DNA from: Chitinophagaceae bacterium
GTDB taxonomy: Bacteria; Bacteroidota; Bacteroidia; Chitinophagales; Chitinophagaceae
DNA length: 21,243 bases
NCBI GenBank assembly: GCA_003456175.1
Contig: DMPB01000004.1
Location: 22,275-43,517, forward strand
Direction of reading: 5' to 3'
The stretch's first letter is position 1. Each line of letters starts with the position of its first letter. Position numbers and translations under genes: made by a program. Under the pieces are notes generated by a model. The model was not told the origin of the DNA, ran no database searches, and worked only from the letters and a program-made list of their open reading frames with translations. Below, in pieces: positions 6,959 through 14,700 of the stretch.

Positions 6959-6975
6959 GCCTTTACAGGCAAATG
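6959..6975 (-). repeat. Long-loop variant of the dispersed element (loop TGTAAA)
   Basis: On the minus strand this reads CATTT-GCC-TGTAAA-GGC. The 5' arm and stem are those of the common element but the loop is six bases. The identical 17-mer recurs at 17240-17256. It sits in the gap between converging genes, just beyond the Spy-like stop. Confidence 0.45.
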
Positions 6976-6979
6976 ATAT

Positions 6980-7435
6980 TTAGAAACCTCCCGCAGGTGG
7001 TGGCTGCATTCTTCCGTTGCCACCGTTCATGCGCTGATTACGCATTTGCATTCGGCGTTCCATTTCTTTTCGTAACGCATCTCTGAACTTATGCTCGAGG
7101 CTAAAGAGTTTGTTCACCCGAGCTTCATCGTTCAAAATTTTTTTAAATTCTGGTCGGTATTTCTTTTTAATGGCGAGAGCAGCTTCTTCAAAGGCTAACT
7201 CATCGTTCATTTTTTCTTTTCGCGTATCTTTTAGTTCTTTCAGATAAGCGTTGTATACTGGCCAGAAACGCTGTGCTTCATCCACCGTTAAATTAAGCTC
7301 GTTGGTAATGAAAGCGGTTTTGAGTGCTTCTACCTTGGCAAAATCTCTGGGTGGCATACCACCTTGTGGCGGTTGTGCATTACAAAGGTAGGATAGGCTT
7401 AATAAAAAAATTACGTTAAGGAGTTGCTTATACAT
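6980..7435 (-). CDS. Small periplasmic Spy/CpxP-like protein of an ECF sigma operon
   Basis: 151 residues with a signal peptide (MYKQLLNVIFLLSLSYLCNAQ). The core AFITNELNLTVDEAQRFWPVYNAY is the hallmark of a small Bacteroidota family often annotated as 'sensor of ECF-type sigma factor'. It resembles the LTxxQ-type periplasmic proteins Spy and CpxP. The rest is charged helix (KKKYRPEFKKILNDEARVNKLFSLEHKFRDALRKEMERRMQMR) with a Pro/Gly-rich tail. It is the last gene of a three-gene set after the sigma factor and anti-sigma factor, 23 bases below the latter. A role as periplasmic stress sensor or chaperone is inferred. Confidence 0.82.
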   Translation of the reverse strand: MYKQLLNVIFLLSLSYLCNAQPPQGGMPPRDFAKVEALKTAFITNELNLTVDEAQRFWPVYNAYLKELKDTRKEKMNDELAFEEAALAIKKKYRPEFKKILNDEARVNKLFSLEHKFRDALRKEMERRMQMRNQRMNGGNGRMQPPPAGGF

Positions 7436-7458
7436 AGTTTAAGTGAAATTTAAATGGT

Positions 7459-8130
7459 TTAAGATTTTTTTGAACTGCTTGAGCTACTTCCATTTACCGT
7501 AAGGTATTGCTCTAGCTCTTCATCGGTTAAAAGTTCAAAAAAGTTATCATCTCTGCTGCTGTATTCATCTACAGCCGAGGCTGCAATATTGGCTACAGAG
7601 CCTTGTGCATCTAAAAACTGTACAATTTCATTGTCAGATAAGGTATTAGCAGCTTGCTGATGGCCGTACATGGGCTGTAATTGAAGACCAATAGTTACCA
7701 ACGATGCTACAACCGCCGCCGCTGCCGCCATGTATAAGGTTCTGATGCGCTGCATGGTGATGAGCTTACCTTGACCAGCTCTGTTTAATTCGGGTGCTTT
7801 GGCTTGTAATTGCGCAAAGTAATTCGCTGGTACTTGCAGTGGCGCTGTATTGGGCACTGTTGCTAAGAAAGGTGAAATTGCTGCCAACTCTTCTTGTACA
7901 GCTGCTTTTCGCAGTTGTTGTAGTACGTTGTTGGGCAACTGTTCGAAATACGCTTGTGGTATTTCGTAGGCTTGTGGTGTTGCTTGCAAGCGTACTTGTA
8001 GCATGGTACGTTGTGCCAACGTATCGAAATAATCGTGTGGTATTTGGTACGGCATATCGTGCGGTAGGCCTGCTACTGTTGGGCTTAACGCTTGTATTTC
8101 GCTAGACGATATGTTTTGATTCGGTTCCAT
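7459..8130 (-). CDS. Membrane-bound anti-sigma factor candidate with three P-x-x-YF repeats
   Basis: 223 residues with one membrane segment at about 132-150 (LYMAAAAAVVASLVTIGLQL). The cytoplasmic N-terminal part holds three copies of a short motif, Y/L-x-I/V-P-x-x-Y-F-x-x-L, at about residues 28-38, 55-65 and 98-108. The C-terminal part ends in acidic FFELLTDEELEQYL plus a Ser-rich tail. It is placed 35 bases after the ECF sigma gene and before the Spy-like gene, so it is very probably the cognate anti-sigma factor. There is no clear zinc-finger (ZAS) motif. A 15-mer copy lies in the last codons (YLTVNG). Confidence 0.75.
   Translation of the reverse strand: MEPNQNISSSEIQALSPTVAGLPHDMPYQIPHDYFDTLAQRTMLQVRLQATPQAYEIPQAYFEQLPNNVLQQLRKAAVQEELAAISPFLATVPNTAPLQVPANYFAQLQAKAPELNRAGQGKLITMQRIRTLYMAAAAAVVASLVTIGLQLQPMYGHQQAANTLSDNEIVQFLDAQGSVANIAASAVDEYSSRDDNFFELLTDEELEQYLTVNGSSSSSSKKS
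7491..7505 (+). repeat. CATTTRCCGYAAGGY element, copy 9 (A..T, GTAA)
   Basis: Exact match, antisense, 13 codons before the stop of the anti-sigma gene, reading L-T-V-N on the gene strand. Confidence 0.85.
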
Positions 8131-8165
8131 AACTCAGTAAAAAGACTCTATAATGGTTCAGTTGT

Positions 8166-8705
8166 TTAATTGTTGAGCATAAAGCTTTCAATTTTCTTTA
8201 CCGCATGGTGGTAGCTTGCTTTTAATGCGCCTTCCGATGTTTCTAAAATGCGGCTCATTTCTTCGTAGGGCATTTCATCGTAGTAGCGCAGGTTAAACAC
8301 CAGGCGTTGTTTTTCGGGCAATTGTTGTATGGCTAGCTGCAACTTCCACTCGAGGCGTTGTGCATCGAAGCCTTCTTGGGCTTTTACAAGGTTGGTAAGA
8401 CTTTCATCGTCGCCATCAAATTGGCTGTGTGTGTGCTTTTTTTCGCGTTCTAAAAATGTTAGTGTTTCGTTGGTGGCAATTCGATAGAGCCAAGTGTATA
8501 ACTGGCTATCTTCTCTAAAATTGTCTAACCCACGCCATGCTTTTATAAAAGCGTTTTGAAGCACATCGTTGGCATCGTCGTGATTCACTACCATGCGGCG
8601 GATATGCCAGTACATTTTTTCTTGGTACTTCTGCATAATTGCCGTGAAGGCTTTTTCGCGACTGTGCGGTTGTGCAAAGGCCTGCAACAGTTCTTTATCG
8701 GTCAT
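8166..8705 (-). CDS. ECF-type RNA polymerase sigma factor
   Basis: 179 residues. Region 2 spans about residues 10-90: MYWHIRRMVVNHDDANDVLQNAFIKAW for core binding, and FREDSQLYTWLYRIATNETLTFLE for -10 recognition. Region 4 spans about 122-175 (LPEKQRLVFNLRYYDEMPYEEMSRILETSEGALKASYHHAVKKIE) with its helix-turn-helix. Region 3 is absent, as expected for the extracytoplasmic-function group. It leads an operon with the anti-sigma and Spy-like genes. The regulated promoters are not known, and autoregulation is usual. The first ATG, at 8705, gives a full region 2. Confidence 0.93.
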   Translation of the reverse strand: MTDKELLQAFAQPHSREKAFTAIMQKYQEKMYWHIRRMVVNHDDANDVLQNAFIKAWRGLDNFREDSQLYTWLYRIATNETLTFLEREKKHTHSQFDGDDESLTNLVKAQEGFDAQRLEWKLQLAIQQLPEKQRLVFNLRYYDEMPYEEMSRILETSEGALKASYHHAVKKIESFMLNN

Positions 8706-8756
8706 TAATGTTCTTGTGTGTAATGTTAAGACTAGCTATATGGCTTTGCGTTTAAC

Positions 8757-8771
8757 CATTTACCGTAAGGT
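8757..8771 (+). repeat. CATTTRCCGYAAGGY element, copy 10 (A..T, GTAA)
   Basis: Exact match in the 74-base gap between the Crp/Fnr stop and the sigma factor start. Confidence 0.85.
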
Positions 8772-8779
8772 ATATTGGT

Positions 8780-9358
8780 TTAAGCATGTTTTAACTGCCT
8801 ACGAATGCGGCTTAGGCTTTCAGGTGTAATACCCAAATAGCTGGCAATATGTACCAACGGTACACGTTGAATAATATTGGGCTGGTAGTTTAAAAGGTGC
8901 AGATAGCGTTCTTCTGCGCTAATGCTAAGGGTAGCATTGTGCCTGCGCTGTAGTGCTACGTAAGCGTTTTGAAGCAGTATTCGCATAACAGTGTTCATGG
9001 CTGGTATGGTTTGGTATAGCTGCTCCATATCGGCACGATTAAAAAGCACGCCTTCTGAAGGTTCTATTGCTTCAATACATAACATGCTCGGTGTGTTGGT
9101 GGCCGAGCTGTATAAATCGCCTACCCAGTGGTCTTCAAAAGCTAGCTGATTGGTATGTTCTGAGCCTTTGGCATCGGTTGTGTAACTTCGTAATACACCT
9201 TTGGTAATGAAGGCCTCGAACCTACATATATTGCCTGGCTCTAGTAATCGTTCTTTTCTTTTGAGTGCAAATGGTTTGCCTACTGCATCAATAGCAGCAA
9301 GTTCGGCTTCGGTAAAGGTTGCTTTTTTACGTAAGTGTGCTGCTAATAAAGGGTGCAT
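8780..9358 (-). CDS. Crp/Fnr family transcriptional regulator
   Basis: 192 residues. The N-terminal two-thirds is a cyclic-nucleotide-binding-like beta-roll (KRKERLLEPGNICRFEAFITKGVLRSYT, then WVGDLYSSATNTPS, then AIEPSEGVLFNRADMEQLY). A long dimer helix follows around residues 120-148. The C-terminal helix-turn-helix reads VPLVHIASYLGITPESLSRIRRQL. There is no Cys cluster for an iron-sulfur centre, and the Arg/Glu pair that contacts cAMP in Crp is not evident, so the ligand is unknown. It is transcribed in the same direction as the ECF operon but is probably a separate unit. A 15-mer copy sits in its upstream region. Confidence 0.9.
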   Translation of the reverse strand: MHPLLAAHLRKKATFTEAELAAIDAVGKPFALKRKERLLEPGNICRFEAFITKGVLRSYTTDAKGSEHTNQLAFEDHWVGDLYSSATNTPSMLCIEAIEPSEGVLFNRADMEQLYQTIPAMNTVMRILLQNAYVALQRRHNATLSISAEERYLHLLNYQPNIIQRVPLVHIASYLGITPESLSRIRRQLKHA

Positions 9359-9374
9359 AGTGATGTAGATGATT

Positions 9375-9389
9375 GCCTTACGGCAAATG
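9375..9389 (-). repeat. CATTTRCCGYAAGGY element, copy 11 (G..C, GTAA)
   Basis: Exact match 17 bases upstream of the Crp/Fnr start, so it lies in that gene's promoter or leader. Confidence 0.85.
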
Positions 9390-9430
9390 TATACGCAACA
9401 AGAATAGTATGTGTAATTGCCATAAAAGCT

Positions 9431-9457
9431 TAGCGCTCCGCCAAAGGCGGAGCGCTA
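9431..9457 (-). terminator. Perfect 12-bp GC-rich hairpin after lysS
   Basis: TAGCGCTCCGCC and GGCGGAGCGCTA pair perfectly around an AAA loop, 24 bases beyond the lysS stop. No long T run follows on either strand, so it may be a terminator, an mRNA stabiliser or a member of a repeat family. Confidence 0.55.
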
Positions 9458-9480
9458 CACAAATAAAAGCATATTAGAAC

Positions 9481-11007
9481 TTAACCTTCTTGCTTTTCAG
9501 GACGCATTTGTGGAAATAATAACACATCTTGAATGCTGGGTTGGTTGGTCATGAGCATTACCAAGCGGTCGATGCCGATACCAATACCACTGGTAGGAGG
9601 CATGCCATACTCTAGTGCACGAAGAAAATCGTAATCTATATACATGGCCTCATCATCGCCACGTTCCATAAGCTGTACTTGTTCTTCAAAGCGTAGGCGT
9701 TGATCTATTGGGTCGTTTAATTCGCTGTAAGCGTTGGCAATTTCTTTACCATTCACCATCAACTCAAAACGCTCTACCAAACCAGCTTTGTTTCGGTGCT
9801 TTTTAGTAAGCGGACTCATTTCTACCGGGTAGTCGATGATAAAGGTGGGTTGTATGTAGCTGCCTTCGCTGGTGGCACCAAAAATTTCGTCTACCAGTTT
9901 GCCTTTACCCATAGTATTGTTCACCTCTATATGTAACTGCTTGCATACTTCACGTAGGCCAGCCTCATCTTTATCGCTGATATCTATACCGGTATTTTCT
10001 TGAATAGCCTCGTAAATACTTACTCTACGAAAAGGCGCCTTGAAGCTAATAGTTTTATCGCCTACTTGTACATCGGTTGAGCCATGCAGTGCTATGGCAA
10101 TGCGTTCCATTAATTGTTCGGTTACTTCCATCATCCAGAAGTAATCTTTATAGGCGGTGTACCATTCAAGTACAGTGAACTCTGGGTTATGGGTTCTATC
10201 CATACCCTCGTTACGAAAGTTACGGCTGAATTCGTACACCCAATCGAAACCACCTACTACCAAACGCTTGAGGTACAGTTCGTTCGCAATACGCAAATAA
10301 AATGGTACATCTAATGCATTATGATGTGTAACAAATGGCCTAGCCGCTGCACCACCTGGAATGGCTTGTAGCACTGGCGTATCTACCTCTAAAGCACCTT
10401 GTTCATTTAAAAACTGGCGAATTGTATTGATAAGTTTGGTACGCTGTGCAAAAGTGTTACGAACATTCGGATTGATAATTAAATCGGCATAGCGCTGGCG
10501 ATAACGAAACTCGGGGTCGGTTACGGCATCGTACACGTTGCCATCGGCATCGGTTTTAACTACGGGTAATGGCTTTAAACTCTTGGTGAGCATGGTGAAA
10601 CTCTGTGCATGAATGCTAACCTCACCTGTACGAGTGGTGAATACAAAGCCCGTTACACCAATAATATCGCCTAGGTCGGTGAGGCGTTTTACCACTTCAT
10701 CAAAAAGGGTTTTATCGTCGCCCGGACAAATATCATCTCTACGAACATAAAGTTGTATAAGGCCTTGTTGGTCTTGAATTTTGATAAAGAATACTTTGCC
10801 TTTATCATTAATACTCATAATGCGGCCCGCAACGCATACGTTGGCAAAAGCCTCTTTATGTTCTTCTGAAAATTGTGCTTTAATATCGGCCGAATAATGG
10901 CTTACCGGATACAACGCCGCAGGATACGGATCGATACCTATTTTTTCGAGTTCGTTACGCTTGTCGCGACGAATTTGCTCTTGTTCGCTCAAATGTGCTA
11001 TGCTCAT
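9481..11007 (-). CDS. lysS: Lysyl-tRNA synthetase (class II)
   Basis: 508 residues, close to E. coli LysS (505). It charges tRNA-Lys with lysine. An N-terminal OB-fold for anticodon binding spans about residues 55-150 (VCVAGRIMSINDKGKVFFIKIQD). The class II catalytic motifs follow: motif 1 in EVDTPVLQAIPGGAAARPF, motif 2 in YEFSRNFRNEGMDRTHNPEFT, and motif 3 GIGIGIDRLVMLM near the C-terminus. FIIDYPVEMSPL is also a LysRS signature. It looks intact. The gap to paaD upstream is 39 bases, so it may be read from the paa operon as well as its own promoter. Confidence 0.97.
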   Translation of the reverse strand: MSIAHLSEQEQIRRDKRNELEKIGIDPYPAALYPVSHYSADIKAQFSEEHKEAFANVCVAGRIMSINDKGKVFFIKIQDQQGLIQLYVRRDDICPGDDKTLFDEVVKRLTDLGDIIGVTGFVFTTRTGEVSIHAQSFTMLTKSLKPLPVVKTDADGNVYDAVTDPEFRYRQRYADLIINPNVRNTFAQRTKLINTIRQFLNEQGALEVDTPVLQAIPGGAAARPFVTHHNALDVPFYLRIANELYLKRLVVGGFDWVYEFSRNFRNEGMDRTHNPEFTVLEWYTAYKDYFWMMEVTEQLMERIAIALHGSTDVQVGDKTISFKAPFRRVSIYEAIQENTGIDISDKDEAGLREVCKQLHIEVNNTMGKGKLVDEIFGATSEGSYIQPTFIIDYPVEMSPLTKKHRNKAGLVERFELMVNGKEIANAYSELNDPIDQRLRFEEQVQLMERGDDEAMYIDYDFLRALEYGMPPTSGIGIGIDRLVMLMTNQPSIQDVLLFPQMRPEKQEG

Positions 11008-11046
11008 ACAAAAATCTTAATGGTGGGCAAAGGTAAGCCGTGAGCA

Positions 11047-11556
11047 TTAATGACATTTGAAATAGTCGAACGGTTCTTTACAATCGCTACATTGATAAAG
11101 TGCTTTGCAGGCTGTACTGCCAAAAGCAGATAGCAATTGGGTATCATTACTGCCACAGCGGGGGCATGGTACGGTAATATCTTCTAAGTAAGCATTATCT
11201 AAACTTTTGCCTACGGGTGGTGCAATGCCATAGGCTTTTAGCTTGGCTGCACCTTCAGGTGTTATCCAATCTGTTGTCCAGGCGGGCGATAATACTGTTT
11301 GTATATTAACTTTTGGGATACCGGCTTGCAGTAATCCTAGCCGAATATTCATGGCTATTAAATCGGTAGCGGGGCAGCCAGTATAAGTAGGCGTAATGGT
11401 TACGGTAACTTGGGGTGCGTTTTCATTTGCCGTAAGGCTAACGGTTACCGCTCGAACAATACCAAGGTCGAGCACTGAAAGAACGGGTACTTCTGGGTCG
11501 TTCACTTGCGCTAATAACTCCCAAACGTATGCTTCTGAGATAGTATTTGTTACCAT
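11047..11556 (-). CDS. paaD: Phenylacetyl-CoA epoxidase subunit PaaD
   Basis: 169 residues. It is the accessory subunit of the ring-1,2-phenylacetyl-CoA epoxidase, thought to help with iron or iron-sulfur assembly. The N-terminal half is a MIP18/DUF59 domain (VNDPEVPVLSVLDLGIVRAV, then YTGCPATDLI). The C-terminal part has cysteine pairs at about 131/134 and 156/159 (CPRCGSNDT and CSDCKEPF) plus Cys150 and Cys168, consistent with a metal-binding ribbon. Its start overlaps the end of paaC by 7 bases, implying translational coupling. A copy of the dispersed 15-mer falls in the loop S-L-T-A-N-E (residues 40-45), a plausible insertion point that would spare the fold. Confidence 0.93.
   Translation of the reverse strand: MVTNTISEAYVWELLAQVNDPEVPVLSVLDLGIVRAVTVSLTANENAPQVTVTITPTYTGCPATDLIAMNIRLGLLQAGIPKVNIQTVLSPAWTTDWITPEGAAKLKAYGIAPPVGKSLDNAYLEDITVPCPRCGSNDTQLLSAFGSTACKALYQCSDCKEPFDYFKCH
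11424..11438 (+). repeat. CATTTRCCGYAAGGY element, copy 12 (G..C, GTAA)
   Basis: Exact match, antisense inside paaD over codons S-L-T-A-N. Confidence 0.85.
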
Positions 11557-12323
11557 TCGGCATTTGGATAGGCTCGTTGTAAAAATTGCATTTCAGCTAG
11601 AATATAGCCTAAATGTTCGGTATGTATGCCTTCGGTTCCGCCTGTTTGATGCCATGTTGGTAACACACCTTGCGGTAAATGTGATGCCTCAAACACCTGA
11701 TTGATTTTGGCTAACCATTGTGCTTGCATACTAGCAATATCGATAGGTAAAGCCAATTTATTTTCCCAAAACTCACCAATATAAGGCCAAAGCTCGTGGT
11801 AGGCTGCTTGCAAGCGTTGGTGGCTTTCGTCGGTACCATCGCCAAGGCGTTTTACCCAATCTTCGCTCCAACGTACATGGTAGGTAACTTCTTTCAAGCT
11901 TTTGGCTGCTATCGCAGCAACATCGGCATGTTCGTTGGTGCTAAGTTGTTGTAATAAAAGTTGTTGGTAGCTAGCCGATAGCAACAAGCGTAGGGTGGTT
12001 ACAGCCCAATCGCCATTGGGTAGTTCTAGCAGTAGAAAGTTCTTGAAATCAAATGCATCGCGTAAGTAAGCTAAAGTATCTTCTGTTGCTTCGCCTTGTG
12101 CATTGAGTGGGAATGCAGCTTTATCTTGTAAGCTGTTGATTTGATTGGCCGCTAATTGATACCAATTACGGGCTGCACCTACATAATCGAGTGCAATATT
12201 GCTAAGTGCAATATCTTGTTCTAAGGCAGGGCCATGACCACACCATTCACTGAGCCGATGCCCTAAAATCAGTGCATTATCGGCTAGGTGTATTAATTGA
12301 GAAACGGTGGGTTGATAGCTCAT
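11550..12323 (-). CDS. paaC: Phenylacetyl-CoA epoxidase subunit PaaC
   Basis: About 257 residues from the ATG at 12323 (MSYQPTVSQLIHLADNALILGHRLSEW). A longer frame would need a TTG at 12365 and adds residues unlike the family, so I reject it. PaaC is the structural ferritin-like subunit that pairs with PaaA. Characteristic stretches are EQDIALSNIALDYVGAARNWYQ, then AVTTLRLLLSASYQQLLLQQL, KEVTYHVRWSEDWVKRLGDGT and the C-terminal HTEHLGYILAEMQFLQRAYP. It follows paaB by 45 bases and overlaps paaD by 7. A GCAA variant of the dispersed element encodes H-L-P-Q-G near the C-terminus. Confidence 0.94.
   Translation of the reverse strand: MSYQPTVSQLIHLADNALILGHRLSEWCGHGPALEQDIALSNIALDYVGAARNWYQLAANQINSLQDKAAFPLNAQGEATEDTLAYLRDAFDFKNFLLLELPNGDWAVTTLRLLLSASYQQLLLQQLSTNEHADVAAIAAKSLKEVTYHVRWSEDWVKRLGDGTDESHQRLQAAYHELWPYIGEFWENKLALPIDIASMQAQWLAKINQVFEASHLPQGVLPTWHQTGGTEGIHTEHLGYILAEMQFLQRAYPNAEW
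11667..11681 (-). repeat. CATTTRCCGYAAGGY element, copy 13 (A..T, GCAA)
   Basis: Sense orientation in paaC, codons H-L-P-Q-G. The loop is GCAA instead of GTAA. Confidence 0.8.
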
Positions 12324-12368
12324 ATATAAGTGGTTCAATGATAGTTTAAAAGCAGAGAGTTGCAACCA

Positions 12369-12755
12369 TTACATGTGCTTGATAGCTTCTGGAAGGTCGT
12401 AAAAAGTAGGGTGGCGATATACTTTATCGCTAGCTGGTTCGTAAAAGCTGTCGGCTTCATCGGGGTTGCTGGCATGTATGTACTTGCTTTCTACCACCCA
12501 AATACTAACACCCTCTTGGCGGCGTGTGTATACATCTCTTGCATTTTCAATGGCCATAGCTGCATCGGCTGCATGAAGGCTGCCCACATGCTTATGATCT
12601 AGGCCTTGCTTGCTTCTAACGAATACTTCCCATAAGGGCCACTCTGGTGCTGTAGACGTAGCATGGTTGCTACTATTAGTAGCGGGTATATTGCTGCCTG
12701 CTTTTTGCATAGCATCGTAATCGCCATATCGGAGAATGCGAATGGTTGTGTTCAT
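12369..12755 (-). CDS. paaB: Phenylacetyl-CoA epoxidase subunit PaaB, with N-terminal extension
   Basis: 128 residues against about 95 in E. coli. The family core starts near residue 39 (WPLWEVFVRSKQGLDHKHVG, then SLHAADAAMAIENARDVYTRR, and EGVSIWVVESKYIHAS). PaaB is a small subunit that bridges PaaAC units in the epoxidase complex. The first ~37 residues, rich in Asn, Ser, Thr and Ala after IRILRYGDYDAMQKAG, have no counterpart in the proteobacterial protein. There is no later in-frame Met before the core, so the extension is probably real. It lies 11 bases after paaA. Confidence 0.92.
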   Translation of the reverse strand: MNTTIRILRYGDYDAMQKAGSNIPATNSSNHATSTAPEWPLWEVFVRSKQGLDHKHVGSLHAADAAMAIENARDVYTRRQEGVSIWVVESKYIHASNPDEADSFYEPASDKVYRHPTFYDLPEAIKHM

Positions 12756-12766
12756 GTGTTGTTTTT

Positions 12767-13720
12767 TTATGCTGCAGCTACAGCTTGTTTGGCCTGTTGT
12801 TTAGATGCATAAGCACTAGCAGCTTCGCGAACCCAAGCGCCGTTGTCCCAAGCTTTACGGCGTGCCTCGATGCGTTCTTTATTGCATGGACCATTGCCGC
12901 TTACTACATTCCAGAATTCTTGCCAGTTAATAGCACCAAAATCGTAATGGCCACGCTCGGCATTCCATTTTAAGTCGGGGTCGGGTAGGGTACAGCCTAG
13001 TAGCTTTACTTGCTCGGCACAAACGTCTACAAATTTTTGGCGTAATTCATCGTTGGTAAATCGTTTAATTTTCCATTGCATGCTTTGAACCGTGTTCGGA
13101 CTTGCATCGTCGGTTGGGCCAAACATCATTAAACTAGGCCACCACCAACGGTTAATGGCATCTTGTAACATGCGGCGTTGGCCAGGAGTTCCTTTACTTA
13201 ATACCAATAGGCTATCGAAACCTTGGCGTTGGTGAAAACTTTCTTCTTTACAAATGCGAACCATAGCACGTGCATAAGGGCCATAACTAGTTCTGCAAAG
13301 TGGTACTTGGTTCATAATAGCAGCACCATCTACCAACCAGCCAACTACGCCCATATCGGCCCAAGTAAGTGTTGGGTAATTGAAAATAGAACTGTACTTA
13401 GCCTTTCCGGTATGTAGTTGATGGTACATTTCATCGCGGCTGATACCCAGTGTTTCGGCAGCAGCATAAAGGTACAAGCCATGGCCAGCTTCATCTTGTA
13501 CTTTGGCTAGCAAAATAGCTTTACGCTTAAGCGATGGGGCACGGGTTATCCAGTTACCCTCTGGTAGCATGCCAATGATTTCGCTGTGGGCGTGCTGGCT
13601 AATTTGGCGAATGAGTGTATGGCGGTATTTCTCCGGCATCCAATCTTTCGGTTCAATTTTAATTTCTTTGTCTATTTTCTCTTGAAAATGTTGGGCTTCG
13701 GGGCTTAACATTTGTTCCAT
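12767..13720 (-). CDS. paaA: Phenylacetyl-CoA epoxidase catalytic subunit PaaA
   Basis: 317 residues, near the E. coli length. It is the di-iron subunit that epoxidises the aromatic ring of phenylacetyl-CoA. Likely iron ligands are visible in two ferritin-type motifs: Glu and His in [18 protein letters not shown] and in [17 protein letters not shown]. Other family stretches are [22 protein letters not shown] and [23 protein letters not shown]. It leads the minus-strand paaABCD cluster. The TTTG of its promoter lies inside a CTAA-N6-TTAG palindrome about 42 bases upstream, suggesting repression by the TetR protein encoded at 18215-18805. Confidence 0.97.
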   Translation of the reverse strand: MEQMLSPEAQHFQEKIDKEIKIEPKDWMPEKYRHTLIRQISQHAHSEIIGMLPEGNWITRAPSLKRKAILLAKVQDEAGHGLYLYAAAETLGISRDEMYHQLHTGKAKYSSIFNYPTLTWADMGVVGWLVDGAAIMNQVPLCRTSYGPYARAMVRICKEESFHQRQGFDSLLVLSKGTPGQRRMLQDAINRWWWPSLMMFGPTDDASPNTVQSMQWKIKRFTNDELRQKFVDVCAEQVKLLGCTLPDPDLKWNAERGHYDFGAINWQEFWNVVSGNGPCNKERIEARRKAWDNGAWVREAASAYASKQQAKQAVAAA

Positions 13721-13737
13721 AACAACACTTTGAGCGG

Positions 13738-13769
13738 TAAAAATAATTCAATAATACCACCCTAACAAA
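13738..13769 (-). promoter_or_regulatory. paaA: Candidate promoter of paaABCD
   Basis: On the minus strand a TTTG (13766-13769) and TATTTTTA (13738-13745) are 20 bases apart, one mismatch from the Bacteroidota consensus. Predicted start near 13731, giving a leader of about 10 bases. Confidence 0.5.
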
Positions 13770-13775
13770 TGTTAG
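13762..13775. promoter_or_regulatory. Candidate TetR operator upstream of paaA (CTAA-N6-TTAG)
   Basis: CTAACAAATGTTAG is a perfect palindrome (6-bp arms, 2-base centre) that overlaps the -33 TTTG of the paaA promoter. The same CTAA-N6-TTAG geometry is found 17 bases above the tetR start. Confidence 0.55.
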
Positions 13776-13816
13776 CTTTTGAGGGTTCACTCAACCTATT
13801 GCTTTCTGTATTTTGT

Positions 13817-14569
13817 TTAACGAAAACTCGGACACGCATATCTATTCTTACCCAAACTAACAATAACTCCGGCGTGTACGCCATAGAAATTGTCGTTCCG
13901 TTTTGGGTTGCCGGCATAACTAAAACCATCGATATAGTCTGAAAAACTGATATGATATACGAGTTCTGCATTTAGTGCAATACGTTTCGATAGTTGATAG
14001 CGTACACCAGCACTTATAGGCAATGAGAACTGCCAAGTAGCAGGTGTATGTGTGGTATCTACGCCTAACCCAACTACACCCGGATCTCGAGGTGATATAT
14101 AGTTATAGTTGATGGCATTCCATTGACGTGTTAACCGTTGGTGCGACATGGCGATACCGCCTGTGAAGTAGGGCTTCCAGCGGGATGCATTAAAATAGCG
14201 ATCAGCACCGCTAGGGGTATATATTATACTAATTGCTAAGGTTGTAAGCTGGTTGTTAAACGATAAACCCCTGTATTGCCGCCATTGTGGCTCCTTTTCC
14301 AGTACTTCATTTGCCGCAAGGCTACCCTTGGTTATCGTTGCTCTGAGGGCATAGTTGGGGTGCATTTGTCGGCTTACTCCAACGCTCCACGCTGGTTGTA
14401 ATAACTTGAAATTGCCGATGGGGTTAGCAGTAAGATCGCCTTGATATATTAAGGTGCCAACTTGTGCCCAAACTTCGTACAAGTTCGTATTGGTTTGTGC
14501 TTGTATGGGCCTTACGGCAAATACCAACGCTAATAGTAATATACCTGTTTTGCTGTTACACATACACAT
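13817..14569 (-). CDS. Outer-membrane beta-barrel protein, DUF6089-like (third copy)
   Basis: 250 residues. The signal peptide reads MCMCNSKTGILLLALVFAVRPIQAQ, and a second ATG two codons in is an equally good start. The mature part YEVWAQVGTLIYQGDLTANP, then GLSFNNQLTTLAISIIYTPSG and GVRYQLSKRIALNAELVYHISFSDYIDGF, matches the layout of the two barrels at 1623-3550 but is shorter. It lies between the HNH-type gene (131-base gap) and paaA (96 bases) on the same strand. No link with phenylacetate metabolism can be shown. Two copies of the dispersed 15-mer sit in this gene, one of them right at the signal peptide cleavage region (F-A-V-R-P). Confidence 0.75.
   Translation of the reverse strand: MCMCNSKTGILLLALVFAVRPIQAQTNTNLYEVWAQVGTLIYQGDLTANPIGNFKLLQPAWSVGVSRQMHPNYALRATITKGSLAANEVLEKEPQWRQYRGLSFNNQLTTLAISIIYTPSGADRYFNASRWKPYFTGGIAMSHQRLTRQWNAINYNYISPRDPGVVGLGVDTTHTPATWQFSLPISAGVRYQLSKRIALNAELVYHISFSDYIDGFSYAGNPKRNDNFYGVHAGVIVSLGKNRYACPSFR
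14308..14322 (+). repeat. CATTTRCCGYAAGGY element, copy 14 (G..C, GCAA)
   Basis: Antisense in the third barrel gene over codons S-L-A-A-N. The loop is GCAA. Confidence 0.82.
14509..14523 (-). repeat. CATTTRCCGYAAGGY element, copy 15 (G..C, GTAA)
   Basis: Sense orientation in the signal-peptide region of the third barrel gene, codons F-A-V-R. The 5' base is T. Confidence 0.8.
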
Positions 14570-14700
14570 TTTATTTAAAGCATGAAGAAGTGTACAGCTT
14601 TGGTATAGGCAAAAAAATTAAGGTACCGATGCTTACCGCACCAATACCTTAATAACTATCAAATGGCTTCTTGTGGTATGTACAAGCTGCTAAAAAACTG

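Noticed and set aside
7794..8105. 103-codon plus-strand frame, hydrophobic
   Set aside because: Its hydrophobicity comes from the complement of the Ala/Gln-rich anti-sigma gene. No start signal or family features.
12324..12365. Upstream TTG start for paaC
   Set aside because: The added 14 residues do not look like the family N-terminus, while the ATG at 12323 gives the expected MSYQP start and length.
14629..14653. AAGGTA...TACCTT inverted arms in the 131-base gap after the HNH-type gene as a decayed element pair
   Set aside because: Only six bases per arm and no CATTT or loop sequence, so not distinguishable from chance.
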